Origin: Methylobacterium gossipiicola
GTDB taxonomy: Bacteria; Pseudomonadota; Alphaproteobacteria; Rhizobiales; Beijerinckiaceae
Length of the DNA stretch: 64,000 nt
Assembly: GCF_900113485.1 (NCBI RefSeq)
Contig: NZ_FOPM01000007.1
Span: forward strand, 124,001 to 188,000
Direction: 5' to 3'
Part shown: positions 54,696-63,123 of the stretch, piece by piece
How positions within the stretch are numbered: the first letter of the stretch is position 1
How the letters are laid out: each line of letters opens with the position of its first letter
Translations under genes and position numbers: made by a program
Notes under the pieces: generated by a model
The model's database searches: none
Seen by the model: only the letters and a program-made list of their open reading frames with translations
Told to the model about the DNA's origin: nothing

Positions 54696-55184
54696 ATGCG
54701 GTCCATCGGTCAGCACCTCGTCGATGCGTGGCCGCGCCTGTTCCGCTACGCGCTAGCCCTGACGCGTGAGCCCGACGCCGCACGTGACCTGATGCAGCAG
54801 AGTGCTCTCAAGGCGCTTTCCACGCATACGACTCCCAGTGAGCCTCACGCGGCCCGCGCCTACCTGTTCCAGATCGTGCGCCACGCCTGGATCGACCGGA
54901 TCCGCCGGACCCGCCTCCACCACGAGGATGAGCTCCTCGATTGGCCCGACGAGGGGTTCGACGACCGCCTGATCGAGGCGATCGCCGTGCGCCAAGCCTT
55001 CGCCGCTCTCGATATGCCCTGCCGGGCTGTCGTGACTTGCGTGGACGTCGAAGGCTTGAGCTACCGGGAGACCGCCGAACGGCTCGGCATTCCCGTCGGC
55101 ACGGTCATGAGCCGTCTGCACAGGGCGAGGCGGATCATGCTGCACCGGATCGCCGGGCCGTCCGATGGGAGCGAGGGGCCGTGA
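54696..55184 (+). CDS. ECF RNA polymerase sigma factor
   Basis: From ATG 54696 (MRSIGQHLVDAWPRLFRYAL) the product is 162 residues; TTG/ATG codons at 54657-54660 would add 13. Region 2 is YALALTREPDAARDLMQQSA with LKALSTHTTP and AYLFQIVRHAWIDRIRRTRL. Region 4 is CRAVVTCVDVEGLSYRETAE, RLGIPVGTVMSRLHRARRIM. It directs RNA polymerase to stress promoters with GGAAT-like -35 elements. The next gene overlaps (TGATG) and encodes its anti-sigma factor. Downstream SorAB genes are likely targets. Confidence 0.9.
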   Translation: MRSIGQHLVDAWPRLFRYALALTREPDAARDLMQQSALKALSTHTTPSEPHAARAYLFQIVRHAWIDRIRRTRLHHEDELLDWPDEGFDDRLIEAIAVRQAFAALDMPCRAVVTCVDVEGLSYRETAERLGIPVGTVMSRLHRARRIMLHRIAGPSDGSEGP

Positions 55185-55900
55185 TGCGCTGGGAGACCCT
55201 CAATGCCTACGTCGATGGGGAACTCGATCCGCAGGACCGGCGCGCAGTCGCGGAGACGCTGGCCCGCGATCCGGTCCTGGCCGCGCGGGTCGCGACCCTG
55301 ACCCGGCTGAAGCAGGGAGTGAAACAGGAGGTGAAGGCTGCGGCCGTGCCGCCCCGGCGCGCGCCGATCGCCCGCGCCTCCCTCGGATGGGCGTGCGCCG
55401 CGGCCCTGGTCGTCCTCGTCGGCGCCGGCTGGCTCGCCCTGTCGTCTCGCGCGCCGGCGGACCCCGCGCGCGCGGCCTTCACGGCATGGGGTGCGGCGGG
55501 CTCACCCGCGAACGACGTGCGGCCCGCGGGCGGCCCGAATGGCTTCCCCCTCGATCTGGGGGCGGCAGGCTTCCGCTTGGTCTACCTGTCCCCGGACGAC
55601 GGTTCGGCCGGTCGGCTCGCAGGTTACGAGGGGCGTCACGGCTGCCGGCTCGCCATCTGGAGCGGACCGTCGCGCGGGCAGGCCGGTCGGGAGATCGCGC
55701 AAGGGAGCGGCGGCCTGCGTGTGGCGCGCTGGGACAGCGAGGGGCGCCACTACGTCCTCCTGTCCAAGACGGTGCCGGCCGAGCGGTTCGCCCTGCTGGC
55801 CGAGGCGGCCGTGCTGCTCACCGAACCGAACAAGACGGACCGCCTGCGGCTCGCGCTGGACCGGGCGACCAGCCTCGCGGAGCGCCCCTGCACCGGCTGA
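55184..55900 (+). CDS. Anti-sigma factor, membrane-anchored
   Basis: A 238-residue protein from ATG 55184 overlapping the sigma-factor stop. The N-terminal cytosolic anti-sigma part (MRWETLNAYVDGELDPQDRR, AVAETLARDPVLAARVATLT) lacks the HxxxCxxC zinc motif. One transmembrane helix follows (LGWACAAALVVLVGAGWLAL), then a periplasmic sensor domain (GFRLVYLSPDDGSAGRLAGY, HYVLLSKTVPAERFALLAEA). It holds the ECF sigma factor until a periplasmic signal acts. The same organisation recurs at 60210-61007. Confidence 0.85.
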   Translation: MRWETLNAYVDGELDPQDRRAVAETLARDPVLAARVATLTRLKQGVKQEVKAAAVPPRRAPIARASLGWACAAALVVLVGAGWLALSSRAPADPARAAFTAWGAAGSPANDVRPAGGPNGFPLDLGAAGFRLVYLSPDDGSAGRLAGYEGRHGCRLAIWSGPSRGQAGREIAQGSGGLRVARWDSEGRHYVLLSKTVPAERFALLAEAAVLLTEPNKTDRLRLALDRATSLAERPCTG

Positions 55901-55914
55901 CCGGCGCGAGCCGC

Positions 55915-55945
55915 GGAATTTATTTCGACCCGCCGCGAATAGACC
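55915..55945 (+). promoter_or_regulatory. Possible ECF-type promoter for the sulfite dehydrogenase operon
   Basis: GGAATT (55915-55920), a 17-base spacer and AATAGA lie about 80-110 bases upstream of the SorA start. GGAAT is a common ECF -35 element. A GGAAT also lies upstream of the DUF305 gene on the minus strand (59566-59562). The -10 is not conserved between the two, so this is tentative. Confidence 0.3.
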
Positions 55946-56023
55946 GGGGGCGACCTGCGTCTCCTCCTCCGCACGTCGCGGGCCCGGTCGCCGGAGTCAC
56001 GCGCGGACAGGGGAGGACTTCGG

Positions 56024-57235
56024 ATGCTCGACAGACGCGATCTCATCAGGCGGGCGGGCCTCACCGCCCTGGCGGGCCTCGGCGGTGGCACTTTCGCGTC
56101 CTTGCGCACGCTCGCGGGCGACAACGCCACGCTGCCCTTCGGCAACGGCGAACGGCCCCTGGTGGCCTATCCGGGCAAGCGCCCGCTGCTCCAGATGACC
56201 GCGCGTCCGCCGCAGCTGGAGACTCCGTTCTCGGTGTTCGACGAGGGCGCGATCACGCCCAACGACGCGTTCTTCGTGCGCTACCATCTCGCCGACATCC
56301 CGACCGAGATCGATCGCGAGACCTATCGCGTCGCGATCAAGGGCCATGTCGAGCGGGAGGTCTCGCTCTCGCTCGCCGACCTGAAGGCGATGCCGACGAC
56401 CGAGATCGTCGCGGTCAACCAGTGCTCGGGCAATTCCCGCGGCTTCTTCACGCCGCGGATGGCCGGCGGGCAGCTCGCCAACGGCGCCATGGGCTGCGCC
56501 CGCTGGACCGGCGTGCCGCTGAAGGCCGTGCTCGACAAGGCTGGGGTGAAGGCGGGCGCCGTGGAGGTCGCCTTCACCGGGCTCGACGGCCCGGTGATCC
56601 CCGAGACGCCGGACTTCGCCAAGTCGCTCAAGCTCGACCATGCCAGCGACGGGCAGGTGATGCTGGCCTGGGGCATGAACGGGCAGGACCTACCCTGGCT
56701 CAACGGCTATCCCCTGCGCCTCGTCGTACCGGGCTTCTACGGCACCTACTGGGTCAAGCATTTGGAGAGCATCAGCGTGCTCGACAAACCCTTCGACGGC
56801 TTCTGGATGCAGAAGGCCTATCGCATCCCCCACAACGATTGCGCCTGCACCGAACCCGGCAAGGCCGCGGACAAGACCGTGCCGATCAACCGCTTCACGG
56901 TGCGCTCCTTCCTCACCAACCTGACCGACGGGGGGCAGGTGAAGGCCGGCCACACGCCCTTGCGCGGCATCGCCTTCGACGGCGGCTCTGGGATCAAGGC
57001 GGTGGCAGTCTCGACCGACGACGGCAAGACCTGGACGGAGGCGCGGCTCGGGCAGGATCTCGGCCCCTACGCCTTCCGGCCCTGGACCCTCGACGTGGAC
57101 TTGTCGCCGGGATCGCACGCGATCCGGGTGCGGGCGACCGCCAACGACGGGGCGAGCCAGCCGATGGAGCCGCGCTGGAACCCGGCCGGGTACCTGCGCA
57201 ACGTGGTCGAGACCACCCGCGTGCGCGCGGTCTGA
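56024..57235 (+). CDS. sorA: Periplasmic sulfite dehydrogenase, molybdopterin subunit (SorA-like)
   Basis: A 403-residue sulfite-oxidase-family enzyme. The N-terminus is a Tat-type signal (MLDRRDLIRRAGLTALAGLG). The Moco domain has the molybdenum-ligand Cys134 in VNQCSGNSRG, and FFVRYHLADIP and GYPLRLVVPGFYGTYWVKHL. The dimerisation domain is at about 300-395 (AVAVSTDDGKTWTEARLG, RWNPAGYLRNVVETTRV). It oxidises sulfite to sulfate and passes electrons to cytochrome c. The next gene, 13 bases on, encodes a mono-haem cytochrome, as in SorAB of Starkeya. Upstream is an ECF/anti-sigma pair that may control it. Confidence 0.85.
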   Translation: MLDRRDLIRRAGLTALAGLGGGTFASLRTLAGDNATLPFGNGERPLVAYPGKRPLLQMTARPPQLETPFSVFDEGAITPNDAFFVRYHLADIPTEIDRETYRVAIKGHVEREVSLSLADLKAMPTTEIVAVNQCSGNSRGFFTPRMAGGQLANGAMGCARWTGVPLKAVLDKAGVKAGAVEVAFTGLDGPVIPETPDFAKSLKLDHASDGQVMLAWGMNGQDLPWLNGYPLRLVVPGFYGTYWVKHLESISVLDKPFDGFWMQKAYRIPHNDCACTEPGKAADKTVPINRFTVRSFLTNLTDGGQVKAGHTPLRGIAFDGGSGIKAVAVSTDDGKTWTEARLGQDLGPYAFRPWTLDVDLSPGSHAIRVRATANDGASQPMEPRWNPAGYLRNVVETTRVRAV

Positions 57236-57248
57236 GGGAGTGACGACG

Positions 57249-57569
57249 ATGACCCGCATCACCCTCGCCCTCGCGGCGGCCCTCGCCCTCGCGACCGGCG
57301 CGGCGCTCGCCGCGCCGAAATCCTACGCGGTGCCGGAGCCGACCGCGGAGCTGCGGGCGCCGAAGGCCGGCATGCACGCGGAGGGCTTCGAGGCGGCCCA
57401 GGCGAACTGCCTCGTCTGCCATTCGGTGGACTACATCGCGATGCAGCCACCGGGCAAAGGCGCGGCCTTCTGGGAGTCCGAGGTGACCAAGATGGTCAAG
57501 GTCTACCACGCGCCGATCGACGCGGCGCAGGCCAAGGCCATCGCCGCCTACCTCGCCGACACCTACTGA
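57249..57569 (+). CDS. sorB: Cytochrome c subunit of sulfite dehydrogenase (SorB-like)
   Basis: A 106-residue protein from ATG 57249, preceded by GAGGGAG; a GTG at 57240 is too close to that site. It has a signal peptide (MTRITLALAAALALATGAAL), then one haem-binding CLVCH motif (AQANCLVCHSVDYIAMQPPG). A C-terminal Met axial ligand is in SEVTKMVKVYHAP. It accepts electrons from the adjacent Moco enzyme in the periplasm and would feed the respiratory chain. Length fits SorB. Confidence 0.85.
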   Translation: MTRITLALAAALALATGAALAAPKSYAVPEPTAELRAPKAGMHAEGFEAAQANCLVCHSVDYIAMQPPGKGAAFWESEVTKMVKVYHAPIDAAQAKAIAAYLADTY

Positions 57570-57586
57570 GGCGAGGCGGGCAACAG

Positions 57587-57610
57587 GGGGGCGGTCCGGC
57601 GACCGCCCCC
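57587..57610. terminator. Bidirectional terminator between sorB and the beta-propeller gene
   Basis: GGGGGCGGTC (57587-57596) pairs perfectly with GACCGCCCCC (57601-57610) around the loop CGGC, between two convergent genes. T-runs are short, as is usual at this GC content. Confidence 0.65.
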
Positions 57611-57618
57611 TCGTCCCG

Positions 57619-59058
57619 TCAGCGCGGTGCCTGGGTCTGGACCGTCGCGCCGGTCTCGCCGGGCTTGCCCTCGACGATGACGAGGCTGCGCCGCGTGGCT
57701 TCGTTGGCGTTCTGCGTCACCTGCCGGATCGGACCGACGGCGTTGACGATGGCCGCGCCCGCCGGGTTCGTCATGAAGGCGGCGAGCGGCTCGAGAAGCC
57801 CCGTGCCCTTTGGATCGGCCGCGAGGGCCAGGACGTAGGGCTTCTTCGGCGTGAGGCCCGTCACCGCCGCCTGCAGGGTCTGCAACACGCCCTGGTCGAA
57901 CAGCGTGACCTGCGTGGCCGCCTTGCCGTCCGGGCCGGCCAGCGTCAGCGTGCTTGATTGGCCCGCCGCGCCCAGCGGCTGGAGGTTCGGCGCACCCGCT
58001 CCCTCCGGCACCGCCTCCGGGACGTAGGCCACCCCCTGCGGCCCCTGGCCGACCGGGATCGTGGCGATCACCGCGTTGCTGCCGGTGTCGATCACCGCGA
58101 CCGCGTCGGCATTCTCCAGGCCGACATAGATCCGCGAACCGTCGCCCGAGGGCCAGAGGCCGTGCGGGAGCGCGCCGGTGGGAATCGTCGCGACCTGCGA
58201 GAAGTCGTCGGTGCGGAACACCTCCACTCGGTTCAGGCCGCCGACCGTCACGTAGGCGAACTGCCCGGCCTTCGTGCGCGCGATGTTGACGTGGTTCGTG
58301 ATCGGTCCCGTCTCGATGGTCTTGAGCGCCTTGAACGGCGGCGTGGCCTCGAACACTTGGACGCGGCCGACGTCCTTGAGGGTGAACCACACCTGCTTTC
58401 CGTCGGGCGTCGCCGCGATGTCGGGGCAGAACGGGCTCTCCTGCTTGATCCGCCCGACGATCTCGCGGCTCTTCACGTCGATGGCGACCGTCTCGGGGCT
58501 GAAGCTGGAGCAGACGTAGCCGTAACGCCCGTCGGGCGAGAAGATCGTCATGCCGGGCCCGTTCGGCACCGTGATCCGGCCCGTCTCCCGGCCCGTACCG
58601 GCGTCGAGGATCGCGACGTAGTCCTCGCCGCGCACGCTGACCCAGACCTCGCGCCCGTCCGGCGTGAAGAACGCCTCGTGCGGCGAGCGCCCGACATAGG
58701 TCGTGCGGCGCACCGTGTTGGTGGCGGTATCGATGAAGCTGACCGAGTTCGAGCCGATCGAGACGGCGAGCAGAGTCTTGCGGTCGGGCGAGAAGCCCAT
58801 GCCATGCACGAGGAGCTGGCCGCGATAGAGCGGGCTCAGGTTCGCGGGCGTCGTGTCGCCGAGGCGGATCACGCCCAGAAGCGTGTTGGCGGCGGGATCG
58901 ATCACCGAGACCGTGTTGGAGAACTGGTCCGAGGTATAGAACCGGTCGCGCGGGCCGACGGGCACGTCCGGCGCCGAGGCGGGCCCCGGCGCTTGGCCCG
59001 CCAGGGCGGTCCCGCCAAGGAAGGCGATCAGCAAGGTCGCCGGAATGAGTTGTCGCAT
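57619..59058 (-). CDS. YVTN-family beta-propeller periplasmic protein
   Basis: A 479-residue protein from ATG 59058. It has a signal peptide (MRQLIPATLLIAFLGGTALA) and then seven YVTN-like blades: NTVSVIDPAANTLLGVIRLG, NSVSFIDTATNTVRRTTYVG, DYVAILDAGTGRETGRITVP, DAVAVIDTGSNAVIATIPVG. A C-terminal domain (about 350-479) resembles a superoxide-dismutase/anti-sigma-like beta domain (KPYVLALAADPKGTGLLEPL). Such propellers are binding or surface proteins; a role in metal, redox or peroxide sensing is possible. It is followed downstream on the same strand by nothing before the terminator; the DUF305 gene lies just upstream and is co-oriented. Confidence 0.8.
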   Translation of the reverse strand: MRQLIPATLLIAFLGGTALAGQAPGPASAPDVPVGPRDRFYTSDQFSNTVSVIDPAANTLLGVIRLGDTTPANLSPLYRGQLLVHGMGFSPDRKTLLAVSIGSNSVSFIDTATNTVRRTTYVGRSPHEAFFTPDGREVWVSVRGEDYVAILDAGTGRETGRITVPNGPGMTIFSPDGRYGYVCSSFSPETVAIDVKSREIVGRIKQESPFCPDIAATPDGKQVWFTLKDVGRVQVFEATPPFKALKTIETGPITNHVNIARTKAGQFAYVTVGGLNRVEVFRTDDFSQVATIPTGALPHGLWPSGDGSRIYVGLENADAVAVIDTGSNAVIATIPVGQGPQGVAYVPEAVPEGAGAPNLQPLGAAGQSSTLTLAGPDGKAATQVTLFDQGVLQTLQAAVTGLTPKKPYVLALAADPKGTGLLEPLAAFMTNPAGAAIVNAVGPIRQVTQNANEATRRSLVIVEGKPGETGATVQTQAPR

Positions 59059-59107
59059 CGTGGGGGTCTCTTCGCTCTGATTGCTGGGTCGGTAAGCGGC
59101 GATCGGC

Positions 59108-59506
59108 TCAGTGATGGTGGCGGGGCGGGGCCTGCGGCGGCGTGGCTGACACGGCCGGTCGCTCGGCGAGGGCGCGGCGCATGACCTCGATCTCCTGCGC
59201 CTGCTCGACAATGATGCCCTGCGCGAGCCGACGCAGGACCGGGTCGCGGCCGTAGGCGAGTTCGGCCTTAGCCATCTCGATCGCGCCCTGATGATGCGGG
59301 ATCATCATGGCGGCGAAGTCCCGGTCGGGATCGCCGGACGGCACCACCGCCATGTCCGCGTGCATCCGCGCCATCGATTGGGCCATCATCGCATCGAAGC
59401 CGCCGGGGGCGGTCTCCGCATGCCCGGCGCGCATCATCATCCCGCCAGCCAGGACGCCTCCGGCCATGAGCAGTGTGATGAGGATCGCCGTCGGTGCTCC
59501 GCGCAT
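59108..59506 (-). CDS. DUF305 family secreted protein
   Basis: A 132-residue protein with an N-terminal anchor or signal (TAILITLLMAGGVLAGGMMM). It contains the DUF305 signature DRDFAAMMIPHHQGAIEMAK and a second His/Met-rich region. The tail is PPRHHH. This ferritin-like four-helix family is rich in Met/His and is often linked to copper or metal handling in the periplasm. It lies 49 bases upstream of the beta-propeller gene, probably in one operon, divergent from an ECF sigma gene. Confidence 0.85.
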   Translation of the reverse strand: MRGAPTAILITLLMAGGVLAGGMMMRAGHAETAPGGFDAMMAQSMARMHADMAVVPSGDPDRDFAAMMIPHHQGAIEMAKAELAYGRDPVLRRLAQGIIVEQAQEIEVMRRALAERPAVSATPPQAPPRHHH

Positions 59507-59703
59507 GGTCTCTCCCGCAGTGTCGAGGTCACGCGGGGAGAGATGCCGGCCGGGCCGGGATATTCCCCGCCGCTCCCGGCTAATCGATCACGGATGCGTG
59601 ATCAGCTTACCGGGGCGAGGCTTGGAATAGTTCGGGCGTTTCCGGCATCTCTCATCCGAGCGGCGGCGCGGGCCTTGCCGTCGGCGCGAACCGGAGACCG
59701 CCC

Positions 59704-60213
59704 TTGGACGACCTCGCCGTCCTGATCGAACCGCAGATCCCGGCCCTGCGGCGCTACGCGACCGCGCTGTTGCGGCAGCGCGAGGCGGCCGACGACCTCG
59801 TCCAGGACACGCTGGAACGGGCGATCCGCGCTTGGCCGCAACGCCGCGAGGGCGATCTGCGGGCGTGGCTATTCGCGATCCTGCGCAACCGCTACCTCGA
59901 AGGCGTGCGCCGCCGCCGGGGCATTGAGGTCGGCCCGGAGGCGCTGATGGAGATTGCGGAGGTCGGGGTCGATCCCGAGGCGGCCGTGGGCGCGCGGGAC
60001 GTGCTCGACGGGATCGCCGCGCTTCCCGAGGAGCAGCGGTCCGTCTTGCTCCTCGTCGCGGTCGAGGACATGTCCTATGCCGAGGTCGCCACCGTGCTCG
60101 CGGTCCCCATCGGCACCGTGATGTCGCGCCTCAGCCGGGCACGCGGCCGGATGCGCGCTTTCCTCGATCAGGCCCCGACTATCGTCACCGGGCATCTGCG
60201 GAGGGTGAAATGA
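59704..60213 (+). CDS. ECF RNA polymerase sigma factor (second)
   Basis: A 169-residue protein from TTG 59704 with a GGAG 8-11 bases upstream. Region 2 is RRYATALLRQREAADDLVQD, TLERAIRAWPQRREGDLRAW, LFAILRNRYLEGVRRRR. Region 4 is EEQRSVLLLVAVEDMSYAEV, ATVLAVPIGTVMSRLSRARG. It overlaps its anti-sigma gene (ATGA) and is divergent from the DUF305/beta-propeller operon, a likely target. It is clearly distinct from the factor at 54696. Confidence 0.9.
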   Translation: MDDLAVLIEPQIPALRRYATALLRQREAADDLVQDTLERAIRAWPQRREGDLRAWLFAILRNRYLEGVRRRRGIEVGPEALMEIAEVGVDPEAAVGARDVLDGIAALPEEQRSVLLLVAVEDMSYAEVATVLAVPIGTVMSRLSRARGRMRAFLDQAPTIVTGHLRRVK

Positions 60214-61007
60214 CCGCGTCCGACCCGCGTCCCGTCGGCGAGGACGATCTGCACGCCTTCGTGGACGGACGGCTCGATCCAGGCCGCCGCGACCGCGTCG
60301 AGGCGTGGCTCGCTGCGCATCCGGAGGCGGCCGCCCGGGTCGCCGCCGACCGGGCGGTGCGGGAACGCCTGCGGGCGCGCCTCGCGCCCGTGGCGGACGA
60401 GCCGATCCCCGCCCGCCTGCGCATCGCGAATCTCGCGGGCCCACGCCGGAGGCGCATCCCGCGCTGGTGGCCTAACGCGGCGGCGGCGGCGCTCCTGCTC
60501 ACCGTCGGCGGCGCGGCCGGGTGGGTCGGGCGCGGCGCCGTGCCGAGCGCTGGCGCCCCGGCCGAACCAATGACGCAGGCGGCCGTCTCTGCCTTCCGCA
60601 CCTACGTGGTCGAGGCCGCCCATCCGGTCGAGGTCCGCGCCGACGGCTCGACCGACCTCGTGCGATGGCTCAGCGCGCGCCTAGGCCGACCCGTCACCGT
60701 GCCGGACCTGCGGGCGCAGGGCTTCCGGTTGATGGGCGGGCGCCTGCTCCCCGCCGGAGACGAGCCGGCGGCGATGCTGATGTACGACGACGACCGGGGC
60801 ACCCGCCTGACGCTCTACAGCCGGGCCGGGCCGACCGGCGGGCGCGGCGTGTTCCGTTATGCCCGCGCCGACGACGTCGCCGCCTTCTCGTGGATCGACG
60901 CCGGGATGTCTTACGTGGTGACGGCCCGCACGGACGAGGCGCGGCTGCTCCGGGTCGCCGAGGCGGTCGATGCGCAGGTCTCGGGCAAGCGCGAAGGCGC
61001 GCGGTGA
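60210..61007 (+). CDS. Anti-sigma factor (second)
   Basis: A 265-residue protein coupled by ATGA. The cytosolic part (GEDDLHAFVDGRLDPGRRDR, VEAWLAAHPEAAARVAADRA) has no zinc-type Cys motif. A membrane helix follows (AAAALLLTVGGAAGWVGRG), then a periplasmic domain (VRWLSARLGRPVTVPDLRAQ, GFRLMGGRLLPAGDEPAAML, SWIDAGMSYVVTARTD). The periplasmic part is like that of ChrR-independent FecR-unlike anti-sigma factors in which the sensing domain detects a redox or chemical signal. Partner of the sigma factor at 59704. Confidence 0.85.
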   Translation: MTASDPRPVGEDDLHAFVDGRLDPGRRDRVEAWLAAHPEAAARVAADRAVRERLRARLAPVADEPIPARLRIANLAGPRRRRIPRWWPNAAAAALLLTVGGAAGWVGRGAVPSAGAPAEPMTQAAVSAFRTYVVEAAHPVEVRADGSTDLVRWLSARLGRPVTVPDLRAQGFRLMGGRLLPAGDEPAAMLMYDDDRGTRLTLYSRAGPTGGRGVFRYARADDVAAFSWIDAGMSYVVTARTDEARLLRVAEAVDAQVSGKREGAR

Positions 61008-61068
61008 CGCTCGTATCCGAACCCTGCCGGACCACGCCGGCCAAGGCCTCCGCCGAGCCCGAGACGCC

Positions 61069-61953
61069 ATGACCCTCGACCAGTTGCGCATCTTCGTGGC
61101 GGTCGCCGAGCGCCAGCACGTCACGCGGGCGGCCGAGGCGCTGAACCTCGTCCAGTCGGCGGTCAGCGCCGCCATCAACGCCCTGGAGAGCCGGCACGCC
61201 GTCAAGCTGTTCCACCGGGTCGGCCGGGGCATCGAGTTGACCGAGGCGGGCGGCGTCTTTCTCGGCGAGGCTCGCGCGGTGCTCGCCCGCGCCCAAGCGG
61301 CCGAACTCGTGCTCGCGGACCTCAGCGGCATGCGGCGCGGCACGCTGGCCATTCAGGCGAGTCAGACCATCGCCAGCCACTGGCTTCCCCGGCACCTCGT
61401 CGCCTTCCGGGCGGCCTATCCCGACATCGTCCTGCGGCTCGGCATCGGCAACACCGCAGAGGCCGCCGAGGCGGTCCGGGCGGGGACGGCGGAACTCGCT
61501 TTCGTGGAGGGCGCGATCGACGACGGCAGCCTCGCGAGCGCCCCGATCGCCGAGGATCGGCTGGTCCTCGTGGTCTCGCCCGGCCACCCGTTGGCCGCAT
61601 GCGCGCGGCCGGGACGATCCGATCTCGCGTCAGTCTCTTGGGTTCTGCGCGAACCCGGATCGGGCACGCGCTCCGCCTTCGAGGCGGCGATCACCGCACT
61701 GGGCATCGCACCGGACGCACTCACGGTTGCCCTCGAACTGCCGTCGAACGAGGCGGTCCTCGCCGCCGTCGTGGCAGGGGCCGGGGCAAGCGTTCTGTCC
61801 GAAGCGGTGGTCGGACCCTCGCTGCGAACCAGAGCGCTCGTCGCCGTGCCCTTCGCCCTGCCGACGCGGACCTTCCGGGTCCTGCGCCACAAGGAGCGCT
61901 ACCGCAGCCGCGCCGCCGACGCGCTGCTCGACCTGATCCGTGCCGCTCCTTGA
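61069..61953 (+). CDS. LysR-family transcriptional regulator
   Basis: A 294-residue protein from ATG 61069. The N-terminal wHTH is MTLDQLRIFVAVAERQHVTR, AAEALNLVQSAVSAAINALE, KLFHRVGRGIELTEAGGVFL; the effector-binding domain follows (LAIQASQTIASHWLPRHLVA, LVLVVSPGHPLAACARPG). The form is that of CysB/Cbl-like or YeiE-like regulators that often sit beside YeiH exporters, so a sulfite or cysteine-related effector is plausible. It is convergent with the sulfite oxidase gene, 13 bases away, with no clear terminator. Confidence 0.88.
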   Translation: MTLDQLRIFVAVAERQHVTRAAEALNLVQSAVSAAINALESRHAVKLFHRVGRGIELTEAGGVFLGEARAVLARAQAAELVLADLSGMRRGTLAIQASQTIASHWLPRHLVAFRAAYPDIVLRLGIGNTAEAAEAVRAGTAELAFVEGAIDDGSLASAPIAEDRLVLVVSPGHPLAACARPGRSDLASVSWVLREPGSGTRSAFEAAITALGIAPDALTVALELPSNEAVLAAVVAGAGASVLSEAVVGPSLRTRALVAVPFALPTRTFRVLRHKERYRSRAADALLDLIRAAP

Positions 61954-61966
61954 TCCGTCGCGGAAC

Positions 61967-63058
61967 TCAGGCGACCTCGACCCTCACACAGTGCCAGGAA
62001 GCGCTGAGATAGCCCTTGAAGTTCCACGTCTCGTCCGGCCGCGCCGGTTGGGTCTGCCCAGCGGCGTCCCAGGCGCGCACCACGAGGTCGCGCTCGCCGG
62101 ACGGAAGGTCCAGCACGATCTCCCAGAACGTCCAGGCGAAGGGGGCGCCGGCCTTGTGTTCCAGCACGGCTTGATGCCAGGACCGACCGCCATCGCTTGA
62201 GACATCGACGCGCACGACCGCCCGGTCTCCCGCGATGGCGTACCCGCGGACGGTGGTCTCGCCCATCTTGAGCCGGGCTCCGCGTGCGGGCTCGCAGATC
62301 GCGGCGTTGAGCGGCATCGTCTCGATGGTGTGGCCTTTCGCCGGATCGGCGGTCTCGGCCGTCACGTCCGGCGGGAACAGCTTGTAGTCGTCGGCTTGCA
62401 TCGGGTTGGTCGAGGGGTGGTCCTGCACCGTGATGCGCTTCAGCCATTTCGGGCTGCGCACGCCTGCGAAGCCCGGCACGACGGCTCGCACGGGGAAGCC
62501 GTGTTCGGGCAACAGCGGGGCCCCGTTCATCGCGAAGGCCAGCAGCGTCTCGTCGGCGACCGCCTTGGCGAGCGGGATCGAGACGCCGTAGAACTGGCCC
62601 TCGACCACATCGTGGCTCTCGAAGGCCACGTGGAGGTCCGAGTGGAGGTTCGCTCCCGGCGCTACGCCCGCCGCACGCAGGATGTCGCCGAGGCGGATTC
62701 CGGTCCAGTCCGCCGTCCCGATGGCGCCGCCGTCCCAGGGATCGCCCGAGACCGGGGCCACCGCCCGCATATCGGCGCGGCGGTTGCCGGCGCACTGCAT
62801 CGTGGCCGTGACGGTCGCCTCGGGAAAACGCGCGCGCAGATCCGCCAGCGACAGATCGAGGGGGCCGACACCCGCGCCGTCGATGGACAGACGCCATGTG
62901 GCGGGGTCGATCTCCGGCAGGTCGCCGTGGGAGCGGACGTAGAAGTCTTCCGCAGGGGTCCGGTAACGGGCCCGCAGGCGAGTCAGCGGCGGCTCGGCGT
63001 TGTAGGGGCGCTCCCCATGAACGATCAGGCGCGCCATACGCTCGGTCAAGCTCGACAT
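61967..63058 (-). CDS. Sulfite oxidase-family molybdoenzyme without signal peptide
   Basis: A 363-residue protein. The Moco domain begins at FYVRSHGDLPEIDPATWRLS and carries ligand Cys89 in TATMQCAGNRRADM. GFPVRAVVPGFAGVRSPKWL and a C-terminal dimer domain (RVDVSSDGGRSWHQAVLEHK, RPDETWNFKGYLSASWHCVR) follow. No Tat or Sec signal and no haem domain is present, which matches plant-type, cytosolic sulfite oxidases that use oxygen. It is a second, separate sulfite oxidase in the window beside SorAB. It lies 65 bases downstream of the YeiH-like exporter, probably in one operon. Confidence 0.85.
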   Translation of the reverse strand: MSSLTERMARLIVHGERPYNAEPPLTRLRARYRTPAEDFYVRSHGDLPEIDPATWRLSIDGAGVGPLDLSLADLRARFPEATVTATMQCAGNRRADMRAVAPVSGDPWDGGAIGTADWTGIRLGDILRAAGVAPGANLHSDLHVAFESHDVVEGQFYGVSIPLAKAVADETLLAFAMNGAPLLPEHGFPVRAVVPGFAGVRSPKWLKRITVQDHPSTNPMQADDYKLFPPDVTAETADPAKGHTIETMPLNAAICEPARGARLKMGETTVRGYAIAGDRAVVRVDVSSDGGRSWHQAVLEHKAGAPFAWTFWEIVLDLPSGERDLVVRAWDAAGQTQPARPDETWNFKGYLSASWHCVRVEVA

Positions 63059-63123
63059 CGGGTGTCTCTATCGCAGAAGGTCGGAGCTCAACGCGCGCGG
63101 ACGCGCCAGGTGGCAGGCCTCTG

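Noticed and set aside
55165..57243. Alternative plus-strand frame of 692 codons over anti-sigma and sorA
   Set aside because: Overlaps two recognised proteins in another frame and is Arg/Gly-rich throughout.
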